64,000 bases of DNA from an uncultured Kordiimonas sp. (GTDB lineage Bacteria > Pseudomonadota > Alphaproteobacteria > Sphingomonadales > Kordiimonadaceae). The notes beneath the pieces are model-generated. The model saw nothing but the letters and a program-made list of their open reading frames with translations. It was not told the DNA's origin and did no database searches. Of the stretch, positions 37,771 through 46,790 are shown piece after piece (position 1 is the stretch's first letter; each line of letters opens with the position of its first letter). Both the position numbers and the translations under genes were made by a program. The stretch lies in assembly GCA_947492375.1 (NCBI GenBank), contig CANLMI010000003.1, forward strand, positions 372,001-436,000. Reading direction: 5' to 3'.

Positions 37771-37830
37771 CATCAAACAAAAATAAATACGAACAGCCTG
37801 CACATATCGTGTGCGGAAAAGGAGAAAGCT

Positions 37831-38814
37831 ATGTCTTGTTCAAAAGCAAAATCAATGACAGTTAGAAACAGTCTTTTGTCAGCGGCAGCTATTTTAATGG
37901 CAGCGTGGTATTCAGCAGAATCCGAAGGGGCAGCAGCACCGTTCGTGGATAGGGATACTGTCAAAGTCTCGTCAATTCCAGAAACTGTTGCATTAGAGGT
38001 TACCCCAAGCCCTGCTATTTGGAAGGCGTCAGACGCGGATACGAATGTCTATCTCTTTGGCACGGTCCATTTGCTGAAGGGCGAAACCAAGTGGGAAACA
38101 GGTGCCTTTCAAGATATTTTTGATGAGGCGGCAGCAATCTATATGGAGGCTGATACCAGCCCTGAGGCGCAGGCAAAGCTTGGGCCGATTGTACAGAAAC
38201 ATGCCTTTTTTCAAAATGGTGAAACGCTGTCCGGCGTTCTTGGTGATCAAAAGGATATTGTAGAAGCGGGGGCAAAAACCCTTGGTTTGCCTTATCAGCA
38301 GTTAGAAACGCTTAAACCATGGTTCGTCGCTATTCAGTTTGCCGGGAAGCAAATGATAGATGCCGGGTATCAGCCGGGTGCAGGTGTTGAAACTGTTATC
38401 ACCGCTAAGGCAAAAGCCGCTAAAAAACCGATGCGTTTTTTTGAAAGCGCTGACGAGCAGCTTACTATTCTTTCATCATTTCCAATGGACGGACAGGTTC
38501 GTTTTCTTAGTCGTGCAGCGAAGGAAATTAACATGCATGGTATGCAGCAGCTTGATGAGCTGGTTACGGCTTGGCAGGCTGGTGATGTGGATGGTATCCA
38601 GAATGTTGTTCTAAAGGATATGGCGTTAAGCACACCTGCGGTATATGAAAAAATTATCGTTGAACGAAATACCAACTGGACGGATCAGCTTAAGAAATTA
38701 ATGGATAATGAGGCAGGTACTTTCCTTGTTGCGGTGGGTGCCCTCCACCTTGCAGGCAAGGATAGCGTTATCAATATGTTAAAGGCAGAAGATGTCAAGG
38801 TCGTGCGGCAGTGA
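37831..38814 (+). CDS. TraB/GumN family secreted protein
   Basis: The 327-residue protein (ATG at 37831 after AAGGAGAAAG) has an N-terminal signal segment and a TraB/GumN domain. The two hallmark Gly-x-x-His motifs are GTVHLL and VAVGALHLAGKDSV near the ends, with ETADT-like and EQL blocks between. These proteins resemble the Tiki metalloprotease fold and act outside the membrane; a peptidase role is suspected. It lies 93 bp after the SdpI-like gene and is probably in the same operon, behind a hairpin. A strong terminator follows. Confidence 0.88.
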   Translation: MSCSKAKSMTVRNSLLSAAAILMAAWYSAESEGAAAPFVDRDTVKVSSIPETVALEVTPSPAIWKASDADTNVYLFGTVHLLKGETKWETGAFQDIFDEAAAIYMEADTSPEAQAKLGPIVQKHAFFQNGETLSGVLGDQKDIVEAGAKTLGLPYQQLETLKPWFVAIQFAGKQMIDAGYQPGAGVETVITAKAKAAKKPMRFFESADEQLTILSSFPMDGQVRFLSRAAKEINMHGMQQLDELVTAWQAGDVDGIQNVVLKDMALSTPAVYEKIIVERNTNWTDQLKKLMDNEAGTFLVAVGALHLAGKDSVINMLKAEDVKVVRQ

Positions 38815-38857
38815 TTGGTTGTTGGCAGAGATTATGATTGATATTCAAAAGGGAATA

Positions 38858-38877
38858 GGGGGCGAAGGCCCCCTTTT
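38858..38877 (+). terminator. Rho-independent terminator of the ArsR-SdpI-TraB operon
   Basis: GGGGGC-GAAG-GCCCCC followed by TTTT gives a six-pair GC stem with a U-tract, about 45 bp after the TraB/GumN stop. The remaining ~400 bp before the sortase-target gene show no gene or clear regulatory motif to me. Confidence 0.9.
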
Positions 38878-39283
38878 AGTCAGGATATAATAAAATAATA
38901 GTTGGTTGATACTCATCATAGCACCAACAACTATAGTTATTATGGTAACAACAAAGGCAGCGACCCGGTTTTGGAAATATTGTTTGTTTCAGCGATACAA
39001 TGGAATAGTAACCAGATGAATATCGCTATAATGGAAATATGGTTGATCATTTAAGGGTGGGTGTTAACCATGTTTTGCCATAATTCCCTATGTTACAGGG
39101 TGTTACGGGCCTAATTGGCGGGTGTTTGCCACACTTGGCTGGGATATGACACGATTAACCGCACTTCGGCACAATTTAACAAATTTCGGCATAGTTTTCT
39201 TATCACAACCATAATTCAGGCAAGGCCTTGTCATCATTGCCTTTCATAACGTTTCGCACACCATTTTGAAAGCGAGGCGCACC

Positions 39284-41794
39284 ATGACACTTCCATCGCA
39301 GTCTACTATTAAACGATCCAAATCTTTTTCCGAACCATCATTAAATGCACGCTGGGCAAAACATTCCAAAAGGTCTGCAAAAACAGCACCTGATACGCAA
39401 ATATCTGATGCGCGACTGCCCGTTAGAAGAAAACCAGAGGTCGGTCAAAAGTCATATGTGAGGTGTAAACCGCAAATAGCGCGGAAGCAACGCGGTAGTG
39501 ATCTCGATACGGCAACTATGCTTCAGAAAATCGGAACCATTATTCAGATCGCTGTTTTGCTCTTTTCGCTTGTTTTTGCCTTTAGCACTGTGTCGGCACA
39601 GCCGCAGGAACGCCTGAACGCCAAGTCAAATAAGCCTCTCGGCGGCATGAAAATAGTGCCAGTCAGGTCTGCAAATGACCCTTTGCAAGGTGCCCGGTCT
39701 GCTGAGGGGCATGAAATAGGGCAACAAGAGGCCTTAGCCCCAATACTGCAAGCCCCGATACCGCAAGCACCTATCATACAAGATGCACTTTTGTTATCGA
39801 GCGAAATTTCGGTTGAGATCACCGGTATGATTGTCCACACAACCGTTAAGCAAACCTTCAAAAACCAAACAAATGACTGGATTGAAGGAATGTACAGATT
39901 TCCCCTGCCGGATCAGGCCGCGGTTGATAGCATGACAATGCTGGTTGGTAATCGGCGTATTATTGGCAGGATAAAAGAAAAAGAAGAAGCAAAAAAAACA
40001 TACAGAGAGGCGGTGAAAGCCGGGAAAAAAGCTGCGCTTTTGCAAGAACATCGGCCAAATATGTTTTCAACCCGTGTTGGTAACGTGGCACCGGGAGCGG
40101 TGATATCGGTTGAGCTTACTTTTCTTTCATACGCTTCGCAGAACGGAATGGTGTTTGACTGGGCGATGCCACAGGCGATTACACCGCGCTTTAATTTTGA
40201 TCAGCCGCTTATTGATGGGGATGGGGCTTCTGTTACGCCGAGTGGTAGGGCCTTATATACCAGCAATGTTTCCGGGGCGGGCAGAACAGTCGGTGAAGCA
40301 AACCCAACATCCTTTAGTGTTCACCTACAGGCAGGCACGCCCGTTAGAAACCTGCTGAGCAAAAGCCATGACCTTGCGGTCACAAGCTTTGGCCCTGGTG
40401 ACTATACTATTACCCTAAAGGACGGGATGATGCCTGCTGACCGTGACTTTAAACTCTCGTGGGAGCTGACGCCGGATAGCAGCGTTAAGCCGATTTTATT
40501 CAGGGAAAAGGGCCCTCTAATTGCGGGAGGAGAAGGTGAATTACACGAAAATGCCGACTATGTGTTGGGCTTTGTGCTGCCACCGCAGCAATCTGAAAGT
40601 CTGTATGTGGCGCCGCGTGATGTTGTTTTTATCATTGATACATCTGGGTCGATGGGGGGTGTTTCTATCCGGCAGGCGAAAACAGCGCTTTTGCATGCAC
40701 TTGACCTGCTTCGGCCTGAAGACAAGTTTGATATCATTGAATTTAACAGTCATCACACCCGTCTGTTTGGGAAAAGCGAACAGGTAAGTTCTGATGCACT
40801 GGCTCGCGCCCGCCATTTTGTAAGCCGATTGGATGCCAGCGGTGGCACAAATATGATGCCTGCGCTCGATAGCGCTCTCACTGATGCTTATGATCCTGAA
40901 GCAGAACGGCAAATAGTGTTTCTAACGGACGGCGCTGTTGGACATGAAAGCCAGATGTTCAAGCTTGTAGAAGAAAAGCTTGGGCAGGCACGATTGTTTA
41001 CTGTCGGGATTGGCAGTGCTCCAAATGGCTGGTTTATGCGTAAGGCCGCAGAATTTGGCCGAGGCCTTCATATCCAAATCAGCGATGTTGCAAAAGCTGG
41101 AGAAGAGCTTGCAAGCCTCTACAGTGCAATGGCGGTTCCAAGTCTATCGAATCTTGATTTAAAATCCGAAGTTTCCGCAGATATTTCCAATAGCCAGAGT
41201 GACAGTGACGGGACCAGTGACAACGATGGGAAGAACCACTTTATTGAGAGCTATCCTGCCAGATTGCCTGACCTTTACGGAACAAGGCTTGCAGTTTTCA
41301 TTGCACGGGTTACCGAAGGCGGTAGGCTTGCCCCGCTAACGCTATCCGGTAAGCAACCAACGGGTGAGGTGTGGCAGGCAAGCCTGAACTTTAAAGATAT
41401 TCCTGAAGGTAAGGGAATTGCCAAAATGTGGGCACGCAAGAAGGTTGAAAGCCTGATGGATGCACGCGTGCGCGGTATGAACCCGGATGCAGTGCGTCAG
41501 GAAATACTGGATGTAGCATTAAGCCATGAAATACTAAGCCCCTTTACAAGCTTTGTTGCCGTGGAAGAGGAGGTTTCAAGGCCGGACGCCGACACGCTTA
41601 AGCATACGAGGGTTAAGGGCAATCTGCCGCATGGTACAGAAACCAAAAAGTTTTTTGGGCCACGCACTGCAACACCATTATCTTTCAAATTTATGAGTGG
41701 GTTATTGGCACTGTTTATCGCGCTTATTGGATTGTTGGCACTGCGATATCCACTATCACACGCCCGCTCGTTCACCGCGAGAAAACTACCATGA
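39284..41794 (+). CDS. Marine proteobacterial sortase target protein (VIT and vWA domains)
   Basis: This 836-residue protein combines a VIT domain (about 160-290), a vWA domain with MIDAS motif DTSGSMGG at Asp452, and a C-terminal sorting signal. The signal is GPRTATP at 792-798, followed by a hydrophobic helix and a basic tail (ARSFTARKLP). It is the lone-target type known from marine proteobacteria and is displayed or processed outside the membrane by the sortase next door. The start is ATG 39284 after GAGG; a long basic stretch then precedes the hydrophobic signal (IQIAVLLFSLVFAFSTVSAQ). A shorter start at 39521 remains possible. A 15-nt repeat (39740-39784) encodes Pro-Gln-Ala units. Confidence 0.92.
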   Translation: MTLPSQSTIKRSKSFSEPSLNARWAKHSKRSAKTAPDTQISDARLPVRRKPEVGQKSYVRCKPQIARKQRGSDLDTATMLQKIGTIIQIAVLLFSLVFAFSTVSAQPQERLNAKSNKPLGGMKIVPVRSANDPLQGARSAEGHEIGQQEALAPILQAPIPQAPIIQDALLLSSEISVEITGMIVHTTVKQTFKNQTNDWIEGMYRFPLPDQAAVDSMTMLVGNRRIIGRIKEKEEAKKTYREAVKAGKKAALLQEHRPNMFSTRVGNVAPGAVISVELTFLSYASQNGMVFDWAMPQAITPRFNFDQPLIDGDGASVTPSGRALYTSNVSGAGRTVGEANPTSFSVHLQAGTPVRNLLSKSHDLAVTSFGPGDYTITLKDGMMPADRDFKLSWELTPDSSVKPILFREKGPLIAGGEGELHENADYVLGFVLPPQQSESLYVAPRDVVFIIDTSGSMGGVSIRQAKTALLHALDLLRPEDKFDIIEFNSHHTRLFGKSEQVSSDALARARHFVSRLDASGGTNMMPALDSALTDAYDPEAERQIVFLTDGAVGHESQMFKLVEEKLGQARLFTVGIGSAPNGWFMRKAAEFGRGLHIQISDVAKAGEELASLYSAMAVPSLSNLDLKSEVSADISNSQSDSDGTSDNDGKNHFIESYPARLPDLYGTRLAVFIARVTEGGRLAPLTLSGKQPTGEVWQASLNFKDIPEGKGIAKMWARKKVESLMDARVRGMNPDAVRQEILDVALSHEILSPFTSFVAVEEEVSRPDADTLKHTRVKGNLPHGTETKKFFGPRTATPLSFKFMSGLLALFIALIGLLALRYPLSHARSFTARKLP
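39740..39784. repeat. 15-nt tandem repeat in the sortase target gene
   Basis: Three units of CCAATACTGCAAGCC-like sequence encode PILQA, PIPQA and PIIQD in the linker after the signal region. Divergence rises along the array. Confidence 0.7.
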
Positions 41795-42798
41795 TCAAAC
41801 GCTTTTGGATGTTGAAGGCAGGGTTTTCGAATGTGGGGATGACCGGTTTACACTCCCTTTTAAACCGGATTTCCTCAGATTGGGGGCTTGGGCGGCTGTT
41901 TCATTGCCTGATGAAATTTCGCGCTCAAGGTAAAAAAGGGGAGGGCGCTACTGGCGCCCTCTCTAGCGTCTTCTCTGGCGTCTTTTTTAGCGCTTCTCCT
42001 AGTGTCCGCTCTGCTGCTGCTCGCCCTTCTCATTTGCTTCAGGGCCATATTGTAACAGACCATAAGGTATTTTTAGTTAAGGGCATGCCGCGCCGCCGCA
42101 CTCCTATGACAGTTAAAGTTGTCGTGTGCTTGTTGCTCGCTTTTACGGGATATCAGTGGTTTGGTGCCGGATTAATCGCTTTTAAGGCATGGCTTGCCCC
42201 CATATTGATCGAACATGCATGGGAGCAGGATATGAGCGCGAATGCCACTATAAGCGCCAGTATAAATGCCGGTGTAAATACCGGTGTAAATACCGGTGTA
42301 AATACCGGTGTAAATACCAGTGTGCTTTCCAGTTTGGATGCGGGCTTTGCCCTTGCCCTCACTAAACCCTGGCCCTGGGCGGATACCTACCCGCAGGCAA
42401 AGCTTACATGGTTACGATCGGATGGTTTGAATAGGCACCCGCAAGGGCATCGTTATATTTTAAAAGGAACGGATATGGCAGCTCTTGCCTTTGGGCCTGT
42501 GCATCTTGAAACCGACGGGGCGGATGTTCTTTTTGGCCATAGGGAAACCCATTTCAACATGTTAAAGGATGTCCGGAAAGGTGATCATTTAACGCTAGAG
42601 GGGCGATCTGGCCATGTTCAAACCTATGAGGTTAAAGATATATGGGTTGCCCATATGGATGAAATGTACGCACCAGCGGTGGGCGATGCCCGCAAGGGAT
42701 TGATGTTGGTCACCTGTTATCCTTTTGAGGCGATTACAGTATCTGGTGTGATGCCCGAAGAGCGTTATGTGGTTTGGGCAGAACCAGTGTTATCTTGA
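41791..42798 (+). CDS. Class GN sortase with unusual N-terminal extension
   Basis: The ATG overlaps the TGA of the target gene (ATGA), so the two are coupled. The catalytic triad is visible: His250 in FGHRETHF, Cys309 in LVTCYPFEAI and Arg325 in EERYVVWA. A TM anchor lies at about 110-135. Class GN sortases are usually near 200 residues; this one is 335 because of a Ser-rich, repeat-derived N-terminal extension of ~98 residues and a Gly-Val-Asn-Thr insert at ~160-178. If translation instead began at ATG 42085 the extension would vanish, but that ATG has only an AAGGG too close to it. It processes the adjacent vWA protein at the inner membrane. Confidence 0.9.
   Translation: MIKRFWMLKAGFSNVGMTGLHSLLNRISSDWGLGRLFHCLMKFRAQGKKGEGATGALSSVFSGVFFSASPSVRSAAARPSHLLQGHIVTDHKVFLVKGMPRRRTPMTVKVVVCLLLAFTGYQWFGAGLIAFKAWLAPILIEHAWEQDMSANATISASINAGVNTGVNTGVNTGVNTSVLSSLDAGFALALTKPWPWADTYPQAKLTWLRSDGLNRHPQGHRYILKGTDMAALAFGPVHLETDGADVLFGHRETHFNMLKDVRKGDHLTLEGRSGHVQTYEVKDIWVAHMDEMYAPAVGDARKGLMLVTCYPFEAITVSGVMPEERYVVWAEPVLS
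41954..42013. repeat. 12-nt degenerate tandem repeat in the sortase extension
   Basis: Five units of GCGTCTTCTCTG-like sequence run within the N-terminal extension of the sortase, giving a Ser-rich segment (ALSSVFSGVFFSASPSVRS). Identity between units is moderate. Confidence 0.6.
42247..42323. repeat. 12-nt tandem repeat in the sortase linker
   Basis: About six units of GGTGTAAATACC-like sequence encode a Gly-Val-Asn-Thr repeat between the TM anchor and the catalytic domain. The central four units are identical, so copy number probably changes often. Confidence 0.9.
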
Positions 42799-42849
42799 AT
42801 TTGCTTCTGAGGTTTCTGATGATTATTGCCTCAAAACAGGAATTGTATA

Positions 42850-43374
42850 TCAGGTGATTTTACGGCGCATCATAAAGTCACTTTGTGGTTCATCGCCCAT
42901 CAGAAAATTGTGCGTGCCAAAAATTTCGAACCCTTGTTGTTTATAAAATTCAATCGCGTGCGTGTTTTTTTCCCATACACCGAGCCATAACCACCGAACA
43001 TTGGCCGCACTGGCCAGTGTTATCGCATGTTGCATCAGCGCCTTGCCAACCCCTTTGCCGTGATAGGCTTTGGCGGCGTAGATGCGCTCTATCTCCACCG
43101 CGTCCGCGAGGCCTTGCTCGGTCTGTGCCTCTCCGGTGTTAACCTTCAGGTATCCGGCGATAGCGCCTTCGGTTCGCGCAAAATAAAACTGTGAATTCGT
43201 ATTATTTAATTCGCTATCCAGCCTTTGAACGGAAAATGACTTTGCCAGATAGGCATTAATATTTTCAGGGGTATTGACTGCTGCATATGTATCAAGGAAA
43301 GTTTGGATGGAAAGGCTGCGCAGAATATCCTTTTCGCTATTTTTAATGGCAGTGATGTGAATTTTTTTCGTCAT
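42850..43374 (-). CDS. GNAT family N-acetyltransferase
   Basis: This 174-residue GNAT protein has the acetyl-CoA loop YAAKAYHGKGVGKALMQHA and the C-terminal block WLWLGVWEKNTHAIEFYKQQGFEIFGTHNFLMG, typical of ribosomal-protein or small-molecule acetyltransferases such as the SpeG/RimI range. GAGAGGA precedes the ATG. Substrate unknown. Single gene. Confidence 0.92.
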   Translation of the reverse strand: MTKKIHITAIKNSEKDILRSLSIQTFLDTYAAVNTPENINAYLAKSFSVQRLDSELNNTNSQFYFARTEGAIAGYLKVNTGEAQTEQGLADAVEIERIYAAKAYHGKGVGKALMQHAITLASAANVRWLWLGVWEKNTHAIEFYKQQGFEIFGTHNFLMGDEPQSDFMMRRKIT

Positions 43375-43432
43375 ACATATCCTCTCAACCTTCCGCTATT
43401 TGAAGGCGCATGAATAATCAACGGGTACTGAA

Positions 43433-43472
43433 TTTTTATGAGAGAGCCAAGGTTTTTATGAGAGGGCTAAGT
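43433..43472. repeat. 20-nt tandem duplication
   Basis: TTTTTATGAGAGAGCCAAGG is followed directly by a second copy with three changes, in the ~250-bp gap before the P450 gene. A short frame that crosses it is not convincing as a gene. Confidence 0.75.
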
Positions 43473-43627
43473 ATATTTTGCGTCAAGGAGCAAGTATGGT
43501 TTTGCTGTCTCGTGGTAATGAAAGGCCGTTTTACATTGCAGTTTTCGGGATGCAGAGCTAGCATGAAGTGCATCTATGCTGGGTGTAGTGGGAAGGCTAT
43601 TAAAAACTTTTAAAGATAGGTGATACC

Positions 43628-45190
43628 GTGAATGAAACGCTCATAACACCGCCTTTAACGCCTCTTTTGGTTCCGCCGATGCCGCCGCGTCCGTATATTG
43701 ACCCTGAAACCAACGTCATTAAGCGCTACATTCGGTTTTTCCGGAAGCTTGCCCATAATCCACTGGAAATTTATTCGAAGGCTTTTTTCGATGAGGATAT
43801 TGTCAGCGGAGAAATTTTCGGTGCTAATTTCTCAACTATTTCAAACCCTGACGGGGTTAGGCATTTCCTTGTAAGCCATGCGAAAAATTATGGCTTTAAC
43901 CGCCTGCGTGAAGAAATATTGGTGCCTTTACTGCGTGAGGGATTATTAGTCGCAGAAGGTGACCTGTGGAAGCACACGCGTAGTGCACTCAGTACTGTAT
44001 TTACCCCACGCTATGTTGGTGGCTTGGCGACAACAATGGCGGTTGTCGCACGTGAGCACGCGGATACTGTCAGGCGTGATAATCTAAATGCAGCCCCTTT
44101 GAAAATTTCGGATGCGATGGTTGATATCACCCTTGATGTGCTGATGCGCTGTATGTTTCCAACCAGTATGCTACCGAAACACACAGGGGATGATAATAGA
44201 GGGCAATTTGATGCCAAGCGGTTCACTCAAAATATTGATGCCTTGGTCACAAGCTATGGCAGCCCGCATTTTCTCGATTTCCTGAATGCACCTAAATGGA
44301 TACCGCGAACCGGCCATGCGCGGCGTGACCGCATTGTTTGCGATGTTCAGGATCAGTTACAAAGGGTGGTCGCGGCACGGCGCAGCGAAATAGAAGGTGA
44401 TAACGCGGACGCACCAGCGCAAAATCCAGTGGATAATTCAGGGAAAAAATTCGATCAAAATTTGGGTCAATCCTCAGGCCAATCCTCGGGCCAAAACTCA
44501 GGCGATAACCCGGCAGATAATAATGACCTCCTTAGTCTTCTTTTAACTGCGGGGCGCAACGAGGGCACCATGCTGAGCGATGATCAGGTGATCGATAATA
44601 TGATTACATTTTTGGCGGCAGGGCATGAAACCAGCGCCCGTTCGCTTGCCTGGGCATTTTATCTCGTGTCACAGTCATCAGATTGGTCAGGGCGGATTAA
44701 CGAAGAATTGGACAGCGTTGATCTGGATACGATGCCACCAAATGAATGGCAAAATGCCTTACCGATTTTAACGGCTGTGCTGAAAGAAAGCATGCGGCTT
44801 TATCCGGCGGCTGGTGTGGTGTCGCGTGAAGCGAAATTGGATGATGTTATCTGCGGCGAAAGCATCCCCAAGGGTACGCTTGTGAGTGTCTCGCCCTGGG
44901 TTTTGCACCGCCACACTAAACTCTGGGAAAACCCTGACGCTTTTGATCCGAGCCGCTTTATGGGCGAGCGCGTTAAATCCATCCCGCGCTTTGCCTACTT
45001 GCCGTTTGGCGCAGGGCCGCGCGTGTGTATCGGTGCGAGCTTCGCGTTGCAGGAGATGATTATTATTCTGGCAATTTACCTTAAAGAATTCACCTTTACA
45101 CATATGGGTAAAGAGCATCCCATGCCAATCATGAACCTGACCGTCCGCCCGTCAACCGATTTACCGATGCAAGTGGATTTGCGAGAGTAA
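43628..45190 (+). CDS. Cytochrome P450
   Basis: The 520-residue protein starts with GTG after AGGTGAT. P450 landmarks are present: the I-helix oxygen-activation motif AGHETSARSLAW, the K-helix ExxR in LKESMRLYPAAG, and the haem loop FGAGPRVCIG with the ligand Cys467. It is cytosolic or loosely membrane-bound and needs separate redox partners, none of which are in the window. A Ser/Gln/Asn-rich linker of about 45 residues, partly a 12-nt repeat, is inserted before the I helix and is not normal for the family. The substrate is unknown. Confidence 0.94.
   Translation: MNETLITPPLTPLLVPPMPPRPYIDPETNVIKRYIRFFRKLAHNPLEIYSKAFFDEDIVSGEIFGANFSTISNPDGVRHFLVSHAKNYGFNRLREEILVPLLREGLLVAEGDLWKHTRSALSTVFTPRYVGGLATTMAVVAREHADTVRRDNLNAAPLKISDAMVDITLDVLMRCMFPTSMLPKHTGDDNRGQFDAKRFTQNIDALVTSYGSPHFLDFLNAPKWIPRTGHARRDRIVCDVQDQLQRVVAARRSEIEGDNADAPAQNPVDNSGKKFDQNLGQSSGQSSGQNSGDNPADNNDLLSLLLTAGRNEGTMLSDDQVIDNMITFLAAGHETSARSLAWAFYLVSQSSDWSGRINEELDSVDLDTMPPNEWQNALPILTAVLKESMRLYPAAGVVSREAKLDDVICGESIPKGTLVSVSPWVLHRHTKLWENPDAFDPSRFMGERVKSIPRFAYLPFGAGPRVCIGASFALQEMIIILAIYLKEFTFTHMGKEHPMPIMNLTVRPSTDLPMQVDLRE
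44465..44500. repeat. 12-nt tandem repeat in the P450 linker
   Basis: Three units (GGTCAATCCTCA, GGCCAATCCTCG, GGCCAAAACTCA) encode a Gly-Gln-Ser-Ser repeat in the hydrophilic insert before the I helix. Confidence 0.75.
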
Positions 45191-45264
45191 GTACCAAGGC
45201 TATTCTTACCTTTTATGTGTTATTCTTTTAATGTGCTATTCTGGTCTTGACCCAGAGCCCATTT

Positions 45265-45320
45265 TTACAACAGACTTGCATGAATTCCAGTTTTTACGGG
45301 AATGAGGTGGGATAACTCAA
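45265..45320. repeat. Dispersed intergenic repeat (REP-like)
   Basis: The stretch CATGAATTCCAGTTTTTACG and its continuation GGAATGAGGTGGG resembles the widespread intergenic repeat whose translation reads like IPVKTGIH. Together with related copies near 49.2 and 50.9 kb, it looks like a REP-type family. The rest of this 192-bp gap has no gene. Confidence 0.5.
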
Positions 45321-45382
45321 CAGGTGAGCGATAAATCCAGCCGTCTGAAACCCGGTATTGAGTGCGGGAGTGGCGGGCCGTT

Positions 45383-46528
45383 TCATTGTCCTGCAAATAA
45401 CTCCCGTGCCTTATCAACAACAGGGGTCTTACCACCACCGTGATTTGAAAGAACGACAATAATCAAACCCGTGTTTGGGTATATATCCAGATTAGCATCA
45501 ATGCCGATAAAGCCGCCACTGTGGCCCACTCGCAGGGTTTTATCGCTTCCGTGCACCCTAAAGGCGAAACCATATGCCTCGTTATGAAATTCTGATTTTG
45601 GGGTGATCATAAGTTTGGTATTCTTTGCTGTTAGAAATTTATTATTGATGAAACTGAGTGCGAACTTGTGAAGATCATGCACTGTTGAATAGCAACCACC
45701 AGCGGGGCCGCCTTTTACTGGATGCCAGAGGATATTGGTTTCCCAGCCAGTTTTCTTATCGCTGTTTGCATTATATCCAATTGCCAGATTTTTTATGGGC
45801 TGGTCCATCTCAAAACATCCAGTGTTTTTCATGCCTGCAACTTTATAAAGCGTGTTATCCAAATGATCGAAATAGCTTTCGCCCACAACGCTCTCAATCA
45901 CTGCACCTAATAGAAATATGCCAGTATTACTATAGCGATAGGATGTGCCGGGTGTGAATTTGGCCTTGTCAACAACCACGAAGGGTTTGAAATCACGAAG
46001 GTGACGATAGTGGTTTTTGGCGCCGTTGAAAAACTCTTCGGTGAAATAACTACCAAGGCCAGAGGCGTGAGTCATCAAATGCTGAATTTCGATTTGGCTA
46101 CTGGTATCATGGGACAACCATGTTGCATCCAGGTATTTGGATAGCTTGTCGTCGAGTGATATGTCTCCGGCCTCAACAAGGCGCATGATCGCGGTTGTGG
46201 TGAACATTTTATTAATGGACCCAAGGTTGAATTTGGTATCAATTTTATTGGGGACATTAAAGCGTTTGCTGGCAAACCCGCCTGCATATTCGAAAAGTAT
46301 TTTATCATCTCTCGCCACTAATACTGTGCCTGAAAAGCCAGTGTAATTGTCGGGCGCAGCTTTGTTGGTTTTGATAAAGTCAAGGAGTTGTCTGGCTGCG
46401 GGGACGAGCTTTGTGCTGTTATCAATTGGTTCTGCATGTAATCGCGGCATCAATAAGGTCAGCCCGTCTGTAGGTACTATAAATATTAGGAATAAGTAAA
46501 CTATGAAAATGTGATTGATTTTACCCAT
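45383..46528 (-). CDS. Beta-lactamase-fold serine hydrolase (class C-like), secreted
   Basis: This 381-residue protein has a signal segment and a class C beta-lactamase/esterase domain. The catalytic SINK motif is at 104-107 (Ser104, Lys107), with YRYSNTG supplying the second motif and RVGHSGG the third. Members cleave esters, D-peptides or beta-lactams in the periplasm. An AT-rich gap lies upstream. Its C-terminal sequence (DIYPNTGLIIVVLSNHGGG) is repeated in a broken copy at 51.5 kb. Confidence 0.92.
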   Translation of the reverse strand: MGKINHIFIVYLFLIFIVPTDGLTLLMPRLHAEPIDNSTKLVPAARQLLDFIKTNKAAPDNYTGFSGTVLVARDDKILFEYAGGFASKRFNVPNKIDTKFNLGSINKMFTTTAIMRLVEAGDISLDDKLSKYLDATWLSHDTSSQIEIQHLMTHASGLGSYFTEEFFNGAKNHYRHLRDFKPFVVVDKAKFTPGTSYRYSNTGIFLLGAVIESVVGESYFDHLDNTLYKVAGMKNTGCFEMDQPIKNLAIGYNANSDKKTGWETNILWHPVKGGPAGGCYSTVHDLHKFALSFINNKFLTAKNTKLMITPKSEFHNEAYGFAFRVHGSDKTLRVGHSGGFIGIDANLDIYPNTGLIIVVLSNHGGGKTPVVDKARELFAGQ

Positions 46529-46790
46529 TATTGCGCCTCGTTATCTATATTAAGATATGATATAACATAATTAAATAATAATGACTATGGTATTTGAAAT
46601 AAAGATTTAGGCAAAATAATTCATTAGTTATGTGATAACAAAAACATCGGTTATAAAGTAAAAGTATCGTTTTATAAATAATTAAAATATAAATGAAGTA
46701 TTTGTTACTGGTAATAAGTAATTCAATTATAGTATTGAATAGGTATAATTTAATTTTTGCAATCATTTTACATAAATATAGGATTTTGAT
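46529..46790. other. AT-rich intergenic region
   Basis: This ~260-bp gap is far more AT-rich than its surroundings and holds no gene. It forms the shared upstream region of the divergent serine hydrolase and His-rich protein genes. An AATTATA...TATAATT dyad (46735-46751 area) might be an operator or a promoter element, but I cannot assign it. Confidence 0.5.

Noticed and set aside
43410-43613. 67-codon frame before the P450 gene
   Set aside because: It crosses a 20-nt duplication, has no family match and no convincing ribosome site.
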